Assembly (NCBI GenBank): GCA_049287025.1
Contig: JBAQFA010000066.1
Location: 1-40,757, forward strand
Direction: 5' to 3'
Origin: UBA11710 sp049287025
GTDB lineage: Bacteria; Patescibacteriota; Patescibacteriia; Magasanikbacterales; UBA922
DNA: 40,757 nt
Position 1 is the first letter of the stretch, and each line of letters starts with the position of its first letter. Below are positions 8,502 to 16,293 of the stretch, piece by piece. A program made the translations under genes and the position numbers. The notes below the pieces were generated by a model. That model had not been told where the DNA came from, made no database searches, and saw nothing but the letters and a program-made list of their open reading frames with translations.

Positions 8502-9728
8502 ATGGACAAAAAAAGAATAATACTATCACTACTTTTCATTTTGTTAGTGATTGCAATTGGTTATCTTATTTATGTTGTCTTTTTCCAAAAAAAGCCTACT
8601 ACATACCTACCCCAAACTACCACCCCAACAACTACTGGACAATTTCCCCAAACTGGAAATGCTGATAAAAAACCAAGTACTACTGACCAACAAGGTAATG
8701 GTTCGGAACTTTTTCCAACCACAGAAGATACTGGAACCAAAATAAGCCAAACTGAACAAGTGTTTACTAATAAAACCCAAATTTTAGATGTTCCCCTGTC
8801 CAATTTGTCAAGTAATGAAGCTGGCGGAACAAATTTTTATAACCAAATTGATGGAAAATTTTATCGCATAAACAAAGACGGAAAAGTAGAAGCCCTTACG
8901 GACAAAGTATTTTATAACGTTCAAACTGTGGCCTGGTCACCAAAAAACGATGAAGCAATCATAGAATATCCCGATGGCGCAAATATTTATTATAACTTTG
9001 AAACAAAAAAACAAGTCACCCTACCAAAACACTGGCAAGACTTTAGTTTTTCTAGTCAGGATGAAAAAATAACTGCCAAAAGTATTGGCCTTTCACCAGA
9101 AAATCGCTGGTTAATCACTTCTGATGTTGATGGCAACAATATAAAATTAGTAGAACCAATGGGAGAAAATGCGGACAAAGTAATTGTGGACTGGTCACCA
9201 AATAATCAAATCATTGCCATGTCCCTTACTGGTGAATCACTCGGTATGGATCGACAAGAAGTTCTATTTGTTGGCCAACATGGAGAAAATTTCCCTTCTA
9301 CCATTGTGGAAGGACGTGGTCTAGAGACCAAATGGTCATCTGATGGTAATAATCTACTCTACAGTGTTTATAATGCTAGAAATGATTATAAACCAGAATT
9401 ATGGCTAGTCAAATCAGATACAGAGAGTATTGGCAAAGGCCGTCGACTATTGAACCTAAATACCTGGGCAGACAAATGCATTTTTGCTGATGAAAAAACT
9501 ATCTATTGTGCTGTGCCAGAAAAATTGGAAAAGGGTGCTGGTTTTGCTCCAAGTTTGGCCGACACCACTGCCGATGTTTTGTACAAAATAGATGTCAATA
9601 CTGGTCTAAAAAGTCAGATACCACTTGACCAAGATTATTACATAAATTCCATGAGTATTGACAAAAATAATAATAAACTTTATTTCACTGATAAAAATAA
9701 GAATGGTTTGTTTGAAATACCTATATGA
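8502..9728 (+). CDS. Membrane-anchored extracytoplasmic beta-propeller (TolB/WD40-like) protein
   Basis: A 408-residue protein with an N-terminal uncleaved signal anchor (residues 4-28, IILSLLFILLVIAIGYLIYV), a Thr/Pro/Gln-rich linker (about 30-90) and a C-terminal domain of repeats each built around W-S-P/S-x-[ND]: AWSPKNDEAIIEY, DWSPNNQIIAMS and KWSSDGNNLLYS, then MSIDKNNNKLYF. These are typical of TolB-like or WD40-like beta-propellers, which serve as protein-binding platforms outside the membrane. The stop codon overlaps the next start by 4 bp (ATGA), so it is translationally coupled to the thioredoxin-like gene. Partner unknown. Confidence 0.7.
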   Translation: MDKKRIILSLLFILLVIAIGYLIYVVFFQKKPTTYLPQTTTPTTTGQFPQTGNADKKPSTTDQQGNGSELFPTTEDTGTKISQTEQVFTNKTQILDVPLSNLSSNEAGGTNFYNQIDGKFYRINKDGKVEALTDKVFYNVQTVAWSPKNDEAIIEYPDGANIYYNFETKKQVTLPKHWQDFSFSSQDEKITAKSIGLSPENRWLITSDVDGNNIKLVEPMGENADKVIVDWSPNNQIIAMSLTGESLGMDRQEVLFVGQHGENFPSTIVEGRGLETKWSSDGNNLLYSVYNARNDYKPELWLVKSDTESIGKGRRLLNLNTWADKCIFADEKTIYCAVPEKLEKGAGFAPSLADTTADVLYKIDVNTGLKSQIPLDQDYYINSMSIDKNNNKLYFTDKNKNGLFEIPI

Positions 9729-10384
9729 TAAAAACAAAGCAATTACTATTAATTTTTATACCAGCCTTATTGATTGTTATTTTTGTCTTTTTTATTCGTG
9801 TTTTAGAATACACTTCCAAAGACGATATGATAATTGAAGCTCCAGATAAAAATGTCAAAAAAGAATTACAAATTCCCATCTTTGAAGATGATATTATTGT
9901 CGGTAACAAAAAAGCTCCAATCCAAATCATTGCCTTTGAAGATTTTGGCTGTTCGAGTTGCAAACAACAAACTGCGGTGTTAAATAAATTAATGGAAAAA
10001 TACCCTGACAAAATAAAATATATTTGGAAAGGACTAGCCATTACTCGTTTCCCCTATTCTACTGGACTATCCCACAAATACAGTTATTGTGCCAATGAAC
10101 AAAATAAATTTTCTGAATTTCAAGAATTAGCTTTTAACAATAGTGAAGAACTGACAAAAGCCACTCTAGACGCTATTACCAATGTAATAAATCTAAACCA
10201 AGAAAAACTTTTTGACTGTTTATCTTCTGACAGACCAGAACTAAATTTGGCTAATAATACTGCCTTAGCTACTTATTTAACTATCCAAGGGGTACCAGCA
10301 ATTTTTATAAATAATAAACAGATTTCTCCACCCCAAATAATTGAGGAGTGGGAATCAGTTTTAAATTTAAATACTAGCCAATAA
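9725..10384 (+). CDS. DsbA-like membrane-anchored thiol oxidoreductase
   Basis: A 219-residue thioredoxin-fold protein with an N-terminal membrane anchor (about residues 7-27), an active site C76-S-S-C79 in EDFGCSSCKQQ, and a cis-Pro loop GVPAIFINNKQI near the C-terminus. The helical insertion between them fits the DsbA/BdbD class (Thioredoxin_4), which makes disulfides in exported proteins. The next gene encodes an exported protein rich in cysteines, so that is a reasonable client. It overlaps the upstream gene by 4 bp and lies 4 bp from the downstream one. Confidence 0.9.
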   Translation: MIKTKQLLLIFIPALLIVIFVFFIRVLEYTSKDDMIIEAPDKNVKKELQIPIFEDDIIVGNKKAPIQIIAFEDFGCSSCKQQTAVLNKLMEKYPDKIKYIWKGLAITRFPYSTGLSHKYSYCANEQNKFSEFQELAFNNSEELTKATLDAITNVINLNQEKLFDCLSSDRPELNLANNTALATYLTIQGVPAIFINNKQISPPQIIEEWESVLNLNTSQ

Positions 10385-10388
10385 AATT

Positions 10389-13262
10389 ATGATTCTAAAA
10401 AAGATAAACGTATTTTTATTTTTATTGATAATTGGTATTTTTTCAAATCCCCTGATTATTTTTGCGGCTGACAAATTTGATATGGGTCACCAATGTATTC
10501 TGAATTCACAATGCAAGTCTGATGATTGTGAAGATAGTGCTCAATTGGATGAAAAGGGTAACAAAATACGTTTTTGTGATTGTGATGAAGCTGACCCTGG
10601 CCTAGGAATATCACCGTATTCAGAAGAATTTGACGCAGCCAACAGTGAAGATTGTGCCAATCAGTATGGTGGCAAAAAAGAAGATTGGATTTGTCGTGAT
10701 GGTGCCAATGTTAGCTATGACGTAGATTATTGTTATCACAAAACTGATGGTGTTGATAGCTACCCTGTCCTTAAAAAAGGTGGTGATTTTACTATATCTG
10801 ATGCTGTGTTTGATACTCAAGCTCTAATCAGAAGTAGTGAAATTGACCAAATAATCAAAGCTCCAACTACTAAAATTAGTATACCAGGCCTAAAATTTAC
10901 CAGTGAAGAAGAATTGAAGGGTAGAATAATCGAAGATGTGGCACCAGATGGTAGTACTGGAAGATTCTTAACTATTCCTTTTTTAGGAGAATACCTAACG
11001 GCTGGCTATAAATACGCCATTGTAATTGCTTCTATAATCGCCATAGTTATGATAATAAATAATGGACTAAAGTGGATTATGTCCGGTGGCGCTTCTGACA
11101 AAATTAGTGAAGCCCAAAAAAGAATTGGCGAAGCTTTGATGGGATTATTTATTGCCTTGGCTTCCTACACCCTACTCTACACTATCAACCCAGAACTAAC
11201 TAAATTTAAAAATTTAAAAGTCTTGTATATTGACGGTATAGAATTTGACTTAGAAACAACTGATAAAGGCTTAAAACCTTACGAAGATCCAGGAGCTTTT
11301 CGAACCGCCAATATTGTCGGTACCAATGGCACAAACGGACCCCAAGCCTTATCCTTTACTGGTTTTGACAGTATATTCCAGGCATATTCCAATTGTGTGG
11401 GTGTGGATTGGAAATATTTAAAAGCTATGGCTTTTATTGAATCTAGATTTGATTCTAGTGTGTGTAACAAAAATGGTTTTTGTGGCATGTTCCAAACCAC
11501 TTCTCGTAACTGTAAAAGTATTTTAAAACCAGTAAAAAATGAACAGTATTGCACCATGGGTAAAGAATTACCCCCAGCACCACTCAGAAGTCCAAACTTG
11601 AACAAAATTGACCCTAATTATGAAAGTTTATTATTACCAGAAGTTAGTACTATGGTAGGAACCCAAATAATAAACGACAGCATAAAAAAAATAAAAAATA
11701 GTTGTCCAAAAGATATAAGTCCTGATTCTTTTGCTTACTTATTATATATTGGGCACCAAAGTGGCCACGTAATCCTACGAAAATTATTAACAAAAATAAA
11801 AGATGTTGGCTGTGACTATACCAAAGCCGCTGGTCCACTACTTGAGGCTCAACGAGAATATGATAAAAATTTATTAGAAGATTGTTCTAACAAAATAGAT
11901 CGCTGTTCAGTGGCAAAAGCCACTGAGGGTGACAACGGGGGGAAAAAAATGATTGATTATATAAAACAACTAGGCGGTGTGACAAATACCTATAGTGATA
12001 TTAATAAATCAGCTTGTCCTTTTACCAACCCAGCCTTAAGAGTTAGTGAAAGCACCCTATCCTCTGGTGTGGGAGGTAATCAAATCACTGGTGAAATAAG
12101 ATGTAATGCTACCAGCTACCCCAATCGAAAAATATTAGCTCTAGGTGATTCAATTACTGCCGACAATTCATCTTTTGCCAATCAGTTAGCAACTGCTTGT
12201 TCTACCAATATAACACTACAAAATAAAATTGCCGAGGTCAAAAAACAAACAGATTGGATGTATGATCAAATAAAAAATCTTAATTTAAAAACTGAAGGTT
12301 ATACTGATTTATTTATATTAGGTGGAATAAATGATATTGCCAGTGGAATTGGCCTAAGTACAATAGAAGGAAGACTAACAAATATTTATCAAAAAGCTAA
12401 AAATGAAGGTTTAAGAGTAATTGCCATCACGATACCACCGTGGAAAGGCTATGAAACTTGGGATGAAACCAAACAACAAAAAACCCAAGATTTAAATTAT
12501 TGGATAAAAACTAGTGCCAAAGACAAACGTCTGGTTGACATGGTAATAGACTATTACTCTTTGGCCGAAGATCCAAACAGTGCTGGCGCTGCCAAGAGCG
12601 ACTGGGTGTCGGGTGACAAACTACATCCTAGTGCTACTGGTCAAAAAAATCTAGCAGAAATTGTTGCTAGAAATGCTTTTGGTAGTGGTGGATCAAGCAG
12701 TAATTTTTCCACTACTGCCGGTCTTTGTTTTCCAATTCAAACCGATAGCTTTGATAAAATAAGTTTGAATTGGGGTGATGACCGTAATAATGGCACTCGA
12801 TGTCATAAAGGTATTGACCTTTATACTAAATCCCCTGGTAAAATACACGCTATTGATGACGGTATCGTAAGATTCATAATGAAAGGTTTCACCACATGTA
12901 AAGATGGCTGGGGGGCGAACGGCACTCCTAAACAAGCTGGTTCTGTTCTAATATACCATCCAAAGCTAGGTAAAAGTATTTTGTACGGAGAAATTGATGC
13001 CGATAAAATCACTGTAAGCGTTGGCCAGGAAGTTAAAAAAAATACTTATCTTGGAGTGGCCAGCTACTGTAGTATGCTCCACTTAGAAATGTACGAGGGT
13101 GACAATGGTTCTAATTATGAAAAATGGGAACCTCCAACTGGACAATCATCAACTGGTAATAATAAATGCGCTGAACAATTTACAAGTACAGCAGAATATC
13201 CAGATGATTTACTCAACCCTACTGAATTTATTGAGGATATTAAAACAGACTTTTGTACATAG
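10389..13262 (+). CDS. Multidomain envelope protein: pilin-like helices + lytic transglycosylase + SGNH hydrolase + M23 fold
   Basis: A 957-residue exported protein. A signal peptide (about 1-27) is followed by a Cys-rich segment (34-115). Two membrane helices (about 208-226 and 248-268), around LKWIMSGGASDKISEAQKRI, match the TrbC/VirB2 pilin-like arrangement seen in Patescibacteria. A lytic transglycosylase domain follows, with the catalytic E351 in AFIESRF and GFCGMFQTT. An SGNH/GDSL hydrolase domain has GDS (586-588), GGIND (645-649) and D743-x-x-H746. A C-terminal M23 fold has H806-x-x-x-D810 and H898. Residues aligning with the two M23 catalytic histidines are E868 and M896, so that domain may be inactive. 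It closes the clpC operon; its terminator is at 13292-13328. Confidence 0.85.
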   Translation: MILKKINVFLFLLIIGIFSNPLIIFAADKFDMGHQCILNSQCKSDDCEDSAQLDEKGNKIRFCDCDEADPGLGISPYSEEFDAANSEDCANQYGGKKEDWICRDGANVSYDVDYCYHKTDGVDSYPVLKKGGDFTISDAVFDTQALIRSSEIDQIIKAPTTKISIPGLKFTSEEELKGRIIEDVAPDGSTGRFLTIPFLGEYLTAGYKYAIVIASIIAIVMIINNGLKWIMSGGASDKISEAQKRIGEALMGLFIALASYTLLYTINPELTKFKNLKVLYIDGIEFDLETTDKGLKPYEDPGAFRTANIVGTNGTNGPQALSFTGFDSIFQAYSNCVGVDWKYLKAMAFIESRFDSSVCNKNGFCGMFQTTSRNCKSILKPVKNEQYCTMGKELPPAPLRSPNLNKIDPNYESLLLPEVSTMVGTQIINDSIKKIKNSCPKDISPDSFAYLLYIGHQSGHVILRKLLTKIKDVGCDYTKAAGPLLEAQREYDKNLLEDCSNKIDRCSVAKATEGDNGGKKMIDYIKQLGGVTNTYSDINKSACPFTNPALRVSESTLSSGVGGNQITGEIRCNATSYPNRKILALGDSITADNSSFANQLATACSTNITLQNKIAEVKKQTDWMYDQIKNLNLKTEGYTDLFILGGINDIASGIGLSTIEGRLTNIYQKAKNEGLRVIAITIPPWKGYETWDETKQQKTQDLNYWIKTSAKDKRLVDMVIDYYSLAEDPNSAGAAKSDWVSGDKLHPSATGQKNLAEIVARNAFGSGGSSSNFSTTAGLCFPIQTDSFDKISLNWGDDRNNGTRCHKGIDLYTKSPGKIHAIDDGIVRFIMKGFTTCKDGWGANGTPKQAGSVLIYHPKLGKSILYGEIDADKITVSVGQEVKKNTYLGVASYCSMLHLEMYEGDNGSNYEKWEPPTGQSSTGNNKCAEQFTSTAEYPDDLLNPTEFIEDIKTDFCT

Positions 13263-13265
13263 ATA

Positions 13266-15449
13266 TTATTCCAAGTGCACACCATCTTCCCAATCCTTCA
13301 CTTTACTTACAAGTGAAGGATTTTTTTTGAAGTCAATCCCTCGCGCCAAATCCCGTGATAATTTTATTAGATCCATATCCTGCATCGTAGCAAGTTTGAA
13401 TGGTGGTAGACCACTCTGGCTTGTACCATACACTTCACCAGGACCACGAGTTTGGAGATCATATTCAGCAATTTTAAAGCCATCAGTATTGTGAGAAAAA
13501 AACTGCAATCGATCCAGAGATTTTTCATTATCTGTGTCAGTAAATAAAAAACAATATGATTGGTGTAGAGCTCTACCTACTCGCCCACGAAATTGGTGGA
13601 GCTGAGCCAAACCAAATCTATCTGCCCCTTCTATCATCATCACTGTCGCATTAGGAATATTTACCCCTACTTCTACGACTGAAGTGGAAACTAAAATATC
13701 AATCTTTCCTGTACTAAAATCAGTCATAGTGTTTTCTTTTTCATTTGGTTTAAGTTTGCCATGCAAATAACCAACATTTAAATCTGGAAATATTTGTTTT
13801 GAAAGTTTTTCATATTCACTCTCCACACTTTTCTTTTCATCACCAACAATAAAACTATTTTCTGGATAATTAATAATTTCAATCTCATCATCTGACTTTT
13901 GACTTTTAGACTTTATGGACTTTGCTGACTTTTGACTAATCAACGGACAAATTACAAATGCCTGTCTACCCAGTTTAATTTGGTTACGAATAAAGTCGTA
14001 AGCCTTTGATCTATTTTCTACAGATACCAGCCTGGTGTCAACCGGCTTTCTACCCATTGGCATTTCATTTATAATAGACAAATCTAAATCACCATACAAA
14101 GTGAGGGCAAACGACCGTGGAATTGGTGTCGCTGTCATGGATAATAAATGTGGAGTAGTTTTGTTATTACCAGATTTTTCCCTCATTGTTTTTCGTTGTT
14201 CTACACCAAACCTGTGTTGTTCATCAATTATTACTAAACCTAAATTTTTGAACTCCACTTTTTCTGACAATAAAGCATGGGTTCCAATGATTATCTGCAC
14301 TTCACCATTTTTTATCAATTCACAAATTTGTTTTTTAGGTTTTTTTTCATTGTTTAATTTAAAGTTGTTTGAAAATTGAAAATTGAAAATTGAAAATTGG
14401 GAACGTGTCAAAAGTGCTATTCTAACTTGTTTTCCCAACAATTTTGTCAACGAATCAAAATGTTGCATAGCCAATATCTCAGTCGGTGCCATAATTACAG
14501 CCTGATAATTATTCAAAACAGTATTATAAAGTGCCATGGCTGCGACTATAGTTTTACCACTTCCCACATCACCTTCAAGTAGTCGATTCATGGGTTCATT
14601 TTTTTCCAAATCACGCAAAATATCCCAGGCTGACACTTTTTGCGCTTTGGTTAATTCAAAAGACAGAGAACTCACAAACTCTTTTATTTTTTCTTGTTGA
14701 AATTTTATTGACCAAGCTTTTGACCGTTTCAAGGATTGACGAATCATTTCCGCGCGCAATTGCAAAATAAATAACTCGCCAAATTTTAAACGTTTTCTCG
14801 CTTGAGCCAAATCAATTTCATCAATTGGAAAATGAATACCACGGACAGCTTGGGACAAAAATACCAAATCGGCTTTATCCAAAATTTCATCTGGAATCCA
14901 TTCTTCTACCAAATTATCAACCAAATCAATTATCTGACTCACTAAAAATCTTAATTGTTTGTTAGTGACGCCAGTCGTTAGGTGATAAATTGGAACAATC
15001 CTTGCTGTGTGAGTAGTGCCTTTTTCTCCAAGAGCTTTTTGTTTAGTTTCTTTTTCATAAGATGGCGACACCATTTGCTTGCCTAGTTTGCCAATAGATA
15101 ATTTGCCTGATAAATAAACCATGTCGCCAGGTTTAAAATTATGGGTAATAAAAGGCTGGCCAAACCAGACAATTTTTAACTTCCCAGTTTCATCATAGAC
15201 AATCGCCTCGGTCATAATTGTTCGTCTTTTAAAAATCCGTCGGTTAGAGATAATTTCTATTTTTGCTTTAATGGTCACTTCTTCTCCTATTTCCAAATCA
15301 GCAATGTTCTTAGTACTACTATAGTCTTGATAACGAAACGGCAAATAAAACAACAAATCCTGAATAGTATTTATACCAAGATTTTTTAAATGCCTTTCCA
15401 TCTTTTTGGCAATATGATTAATTTGTCCAATTGGTGTATCTAACTGCAT
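13266..15449 (-). CDS. recG: ATP-dependent DNA helicase RecG
   Basis: A 727-residue superfamily 2 helicase that reverses stalled forks and Holliday-type junctions. It has an N-terminal wedge/OB domain, Walker A in LLEGDVGSGKTIVAA, the DEQH box (VIIDEQHRFG), motif III SMTATPIPR, and the C-terminal RecA domain with VSTSVVEVGVNIP and QFRGRVGR. The usual length is about 680-700; the extra residues lie in two loops that hold tandem short repeats (14371-14398 and 13893-13937). The last codons overlap the terminator of the converging plus-strand gene. A -10 box at 15456-15461 puts the transcription start at the ATG. Confidence 0.95.
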   Translation of the reverse strand: MQLDTPIGQINHIAKKMERHLKNLGINTIQDLLFYLPFRYQDYSSTKNIADLEIGEEVTIKAKIEIISNRRIFKRRTIMTEAIVYDETGKLKIVWFGQPFITHNFKPGDMVYLSGKLSIGKLGKQMVSPSYEKETKQKALGEKGTTHTARIVPIYHLTTGVTNKQLRFLVSQIIDLVDNLVEEWIPDEILDKADLVFLSQAVRGIHFPIDEIDLAQARKRLKFGELFILQLRAEMIRQSLKRSKAWSIKFQQEKIKEFVSSLSFELTKAQKVSAWDILRDLEKNEPMNRLLEGDVGSGKTIVAAMALYNTVLNNYQAVIMAPTEILAMQHFDSLTKLLGKQVRIALLTRSQFSIFNFQFSNNFKLNNEKKPKKQICELIKNGEVQIIIGTHALLSEKVEFKNLGLVIIDEQHRFGVEQRKTMREKSGNNKTTPHLLSMTATPIPRSFALTLYGDLDLSIINEMPMGRKPVDTRLVSVENRSKAYDFIRNQIKLGRQAFVICPLISQKSAKSIKSKSQKSDDEIEIINYPENSFIVGDEKKSVESEYEKLSKQIFPDLNVGYLHGKLKPNEKENTMTDFSTGKIDILVSTSVVEVGVNIPNATVMMIEGADRFGLAQLHQFRGRVGRALHQSYCFLFTDTDNEKSLDRLQFFSHNTDGFKIAEYDLQTRGPGEVYGTSQSGLPPFKLATMQDMDLIKLSRDLARGIDFKKNPSLVSKVKDWEDGVHLE
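13292..13328 (+). terminator. Rho-independent terminator inside the coding end of recG
   Basis: Arms AATCCTTCACTT (13292-13303) and AAGTGAAGGATT (13311-13322) form a perfect 12-bp stem with a 7-base loop, followed by a T-tract to 13328. It reads as the terminator of the clpC operon on plus, yet all its bases are sense codons of recG on minus (residues near the C-terminal KKNPSLVSKVKD). Confidence 0.85.
13893..13937. repeat. Tandem GACTTT-type words within recG
   Basis: The word GACTTT recurs five times at 7-9 base spacing. It encodes an extra Lys/Ser-rich loop (SAKSIKSKSQKSDDE) between conserved RecG blocks (after VCPLIS and before FPDLNVGYLHG). It keeps the frame open. Confidence 0.7.
14371..14398. 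repeat. Four tandem copies of the heptamer GAAAATT within recG
   Basis: Four exact copies of GAAAATT (28 bases) lie in the recG coding region and encode the extra residues FSIFNFQFSN, between the conserved LLTRS and IIIGTHALL blocks of RecG. The same word appears in the parA-parB spacer at 29392-29421. Confidence 0.85.
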
Positions 15450-15455
15450 GTTATT

Positions 15456-15461
15456 ATTTTA
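15456..15461 (-). promoter_or_regulatory. Extended -10 element placing a leaderless start for recG
   Basis: On minus the sequence reads TGT-TAAAAT followed by six bases and then the recG ATG, so the predicted transcription start is the A of the ATG. The -35 region is poor and falls in the hairpin that ends the tRNA-Arg transcript. Readthrough from the tRNA promoter is the alternative. Confidence 0.45.
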
Positions 15462-15462
15462 A

Positions 15463-15488
15463 CACAAAACTCCTCTATTGAGGAGTTT
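15463..15488 (-). terminator. Hairpin terminator after tRNA-Arg
   Basis: Stem ACTCCTC (15469-15475) and GAGGAGT (15480-15486) with loop TATT, followed on minus by a short T-tract. It lies between the tRNA-Arg gene and recG. Confidence 0.65.
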
Positions 15489-15493
15489 ATTTG

Positions 15494-15565
15494 TGCACTC
15501 GGCAGGAATCGAACCTGCATTATCAGATCCGCAATCTGATGTCCTATCCATTGAACGACGAGTGC
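15494..15565 (-). tRNA. tRNA-Arg, anticodon GCG
   Basis: The minus strand folds into a complete cloverleaf: acceptor GCACTCG/CGAGTGC (7 bp), D arm GTTC/GGAC with A20, anticodon stem TCAGA/TCTGA with loop TTGCGGA, a 4-base variable region and T arm GCAGG-TTCGATT-CCTGC, discriminator A. The anticodon GCG reads CGC and CGU (Arg), and A20 fits the arginine identity. Most bacteria read these codons with an ACG anticodon modified to inosine, so GCG is notable. CCA is not encoded. Confidence 0.93.
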
Positions 15566-15578
15566 ATAAAACGAAAAT

Positions 15579-15607
15579 ATTATAATACAAACACAATAAA
15601 AAGTCAA
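15579..15607 (-). promoter_or_regulatory. Promoter of tRNA-Arg
   Basis: On minus: TTGACT (15602-15607), 17-bp spacer, TATAAT (15579-15584). The predicted start lies 7 bases before the tRNA 5' end. Confidence 0.8.
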
Positions 15608-15611
15608 GTAT

Positions 15612-15637
15612 AAAATCATCCTATAGGGATGATTTTT
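15612..15637. terminator. Hairpin terminator after the membrane protein gene
   Basis: Perfect 10-bp stem AAAATCATCC (15612-15621) and GGATGATTTT (15627-15636) with a 5-base loop. A/T runs on both sides suit either direction; it would end the minus-strand gene that stops at 15683. Between them, 15660-15683 holds the tandem words TTACGTG, TCTTGTG, TATCGTG. Confidence 0.65.
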
Positions 15638-15682
15638 GTATCTTGATGTCTGTATTTTGTTACGTGTCTTGTGTATCGTGTA

Positions 15683-16186
15683 CTAGTGTATTTGCCAATT
15701 TCTCGCAATTCTATCACTCAGAGGTTCATCTTCTTTTTCCAGATTTTCTGTTAAAAATTCTAATAAACTATGCCTTACGTCAACTGGATTTTTATCTAAT
15801 AATGGTATTCTTACCAAAGGACGAAGAGCGCTATTAGTTTCCAAAAATAGTGTCTTTACTCTCGGCGGTTGATAAATAATATAAAAATCTAAAAACTCAG
15901 AATATTTATAAAAACGATTACCAATTACAATCCCCAACTCTGTAATTTTAAAAGATACTTGCAAAGGAGCTTGGTTTGATTGCAAAAAAATAATGATCCC
16001 TGCTAATATTATAATTAGGGAAAATAAAAAGTTACCTGTAAATATTCCTATTAATACAAAACCTAAACCTAAGGCTATCATAATAATATACCACAATCTT
16101 CCTCTGTCATGTTGTTCATACTCCTGGATTGTCCATTCATGTAACATATCTCCAGTGAGAGTGTCTTCTGTAATTTTTTCTGGCAT
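15683..16186 (-). CDS. Unknown membrane protein with two helices and C-terminal beta domain
   Basis: A 167-residue protein. An N-terminal polar segment (MPEKITEDTLTGDMLHEW) leads to a pair of membrane helices (about residues 34-72) and a soluble C-terminal domain rich in strands (ITELGIVIGNRFYKYSEFLDF) followed by helices. The helix pair plus a small beta domain resembles bacterial PH-like or DUF5673-like membrane proteins, but I cannot confirm a family. The frame runs upstream to 16321, but that part is a translation of the broken tRNA and palindromic repeats, so I start at 16186. Confidence 0.7.
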   Translation of the reverse strand: MPEKITEDTLTGDMLHEWTIQEYEQHDRGRLWYIIMIALGLGFVLIGIFTGNFLFSLIIILAGIIIFLQSNQAPLQVSFKITELGIVIGNRFYKYSEFLDFYIIYQPPRVKTLFLETNSALRPLVRIPLLDKNPVDVRHSLLEFLTENLEKEDEPLSDRIARNWQIH

Positions 16187-16241
16187 ATAATTAATTTTAT
16201 AATTATAGACAAATTCTGATAAAATCAAAATTAATATTTTG

Positions 16242-16293
16242 TAGCCACTACTGGGTTCGAACCAGTGACCCCTGCAATGTGAATGCAATGCTC
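16242..16293 (-). pseudogene. tRNA-Val 3' fragment (anticodon CAC), 5' half missing
   Basis: On minus this reads GAGC-ATTGCATTCACATTGCAG followed by a good T arm (ACTGG-TTCGAAC-CCAGT) and the acceptor 3' strand AGTGGCT-A. The anticodon arm is nearly identical to that of the complete tRNA-Val 90 bases away. The matching 5' acceptor strand AGCCACT and the D arm are absent; instead the sequence changes abruptly at 16294 into GC-rich palindromes. It is therefore a truncated gene copy, not a functional tRNA as it stands. Confidence 0.75.

Noticed and set aside
7326..9728. UGA recoded as glycine (code 25)
   Set aside because: TGA ends several genes at overlaps with the next start and no conserved domain reads through a TGA.
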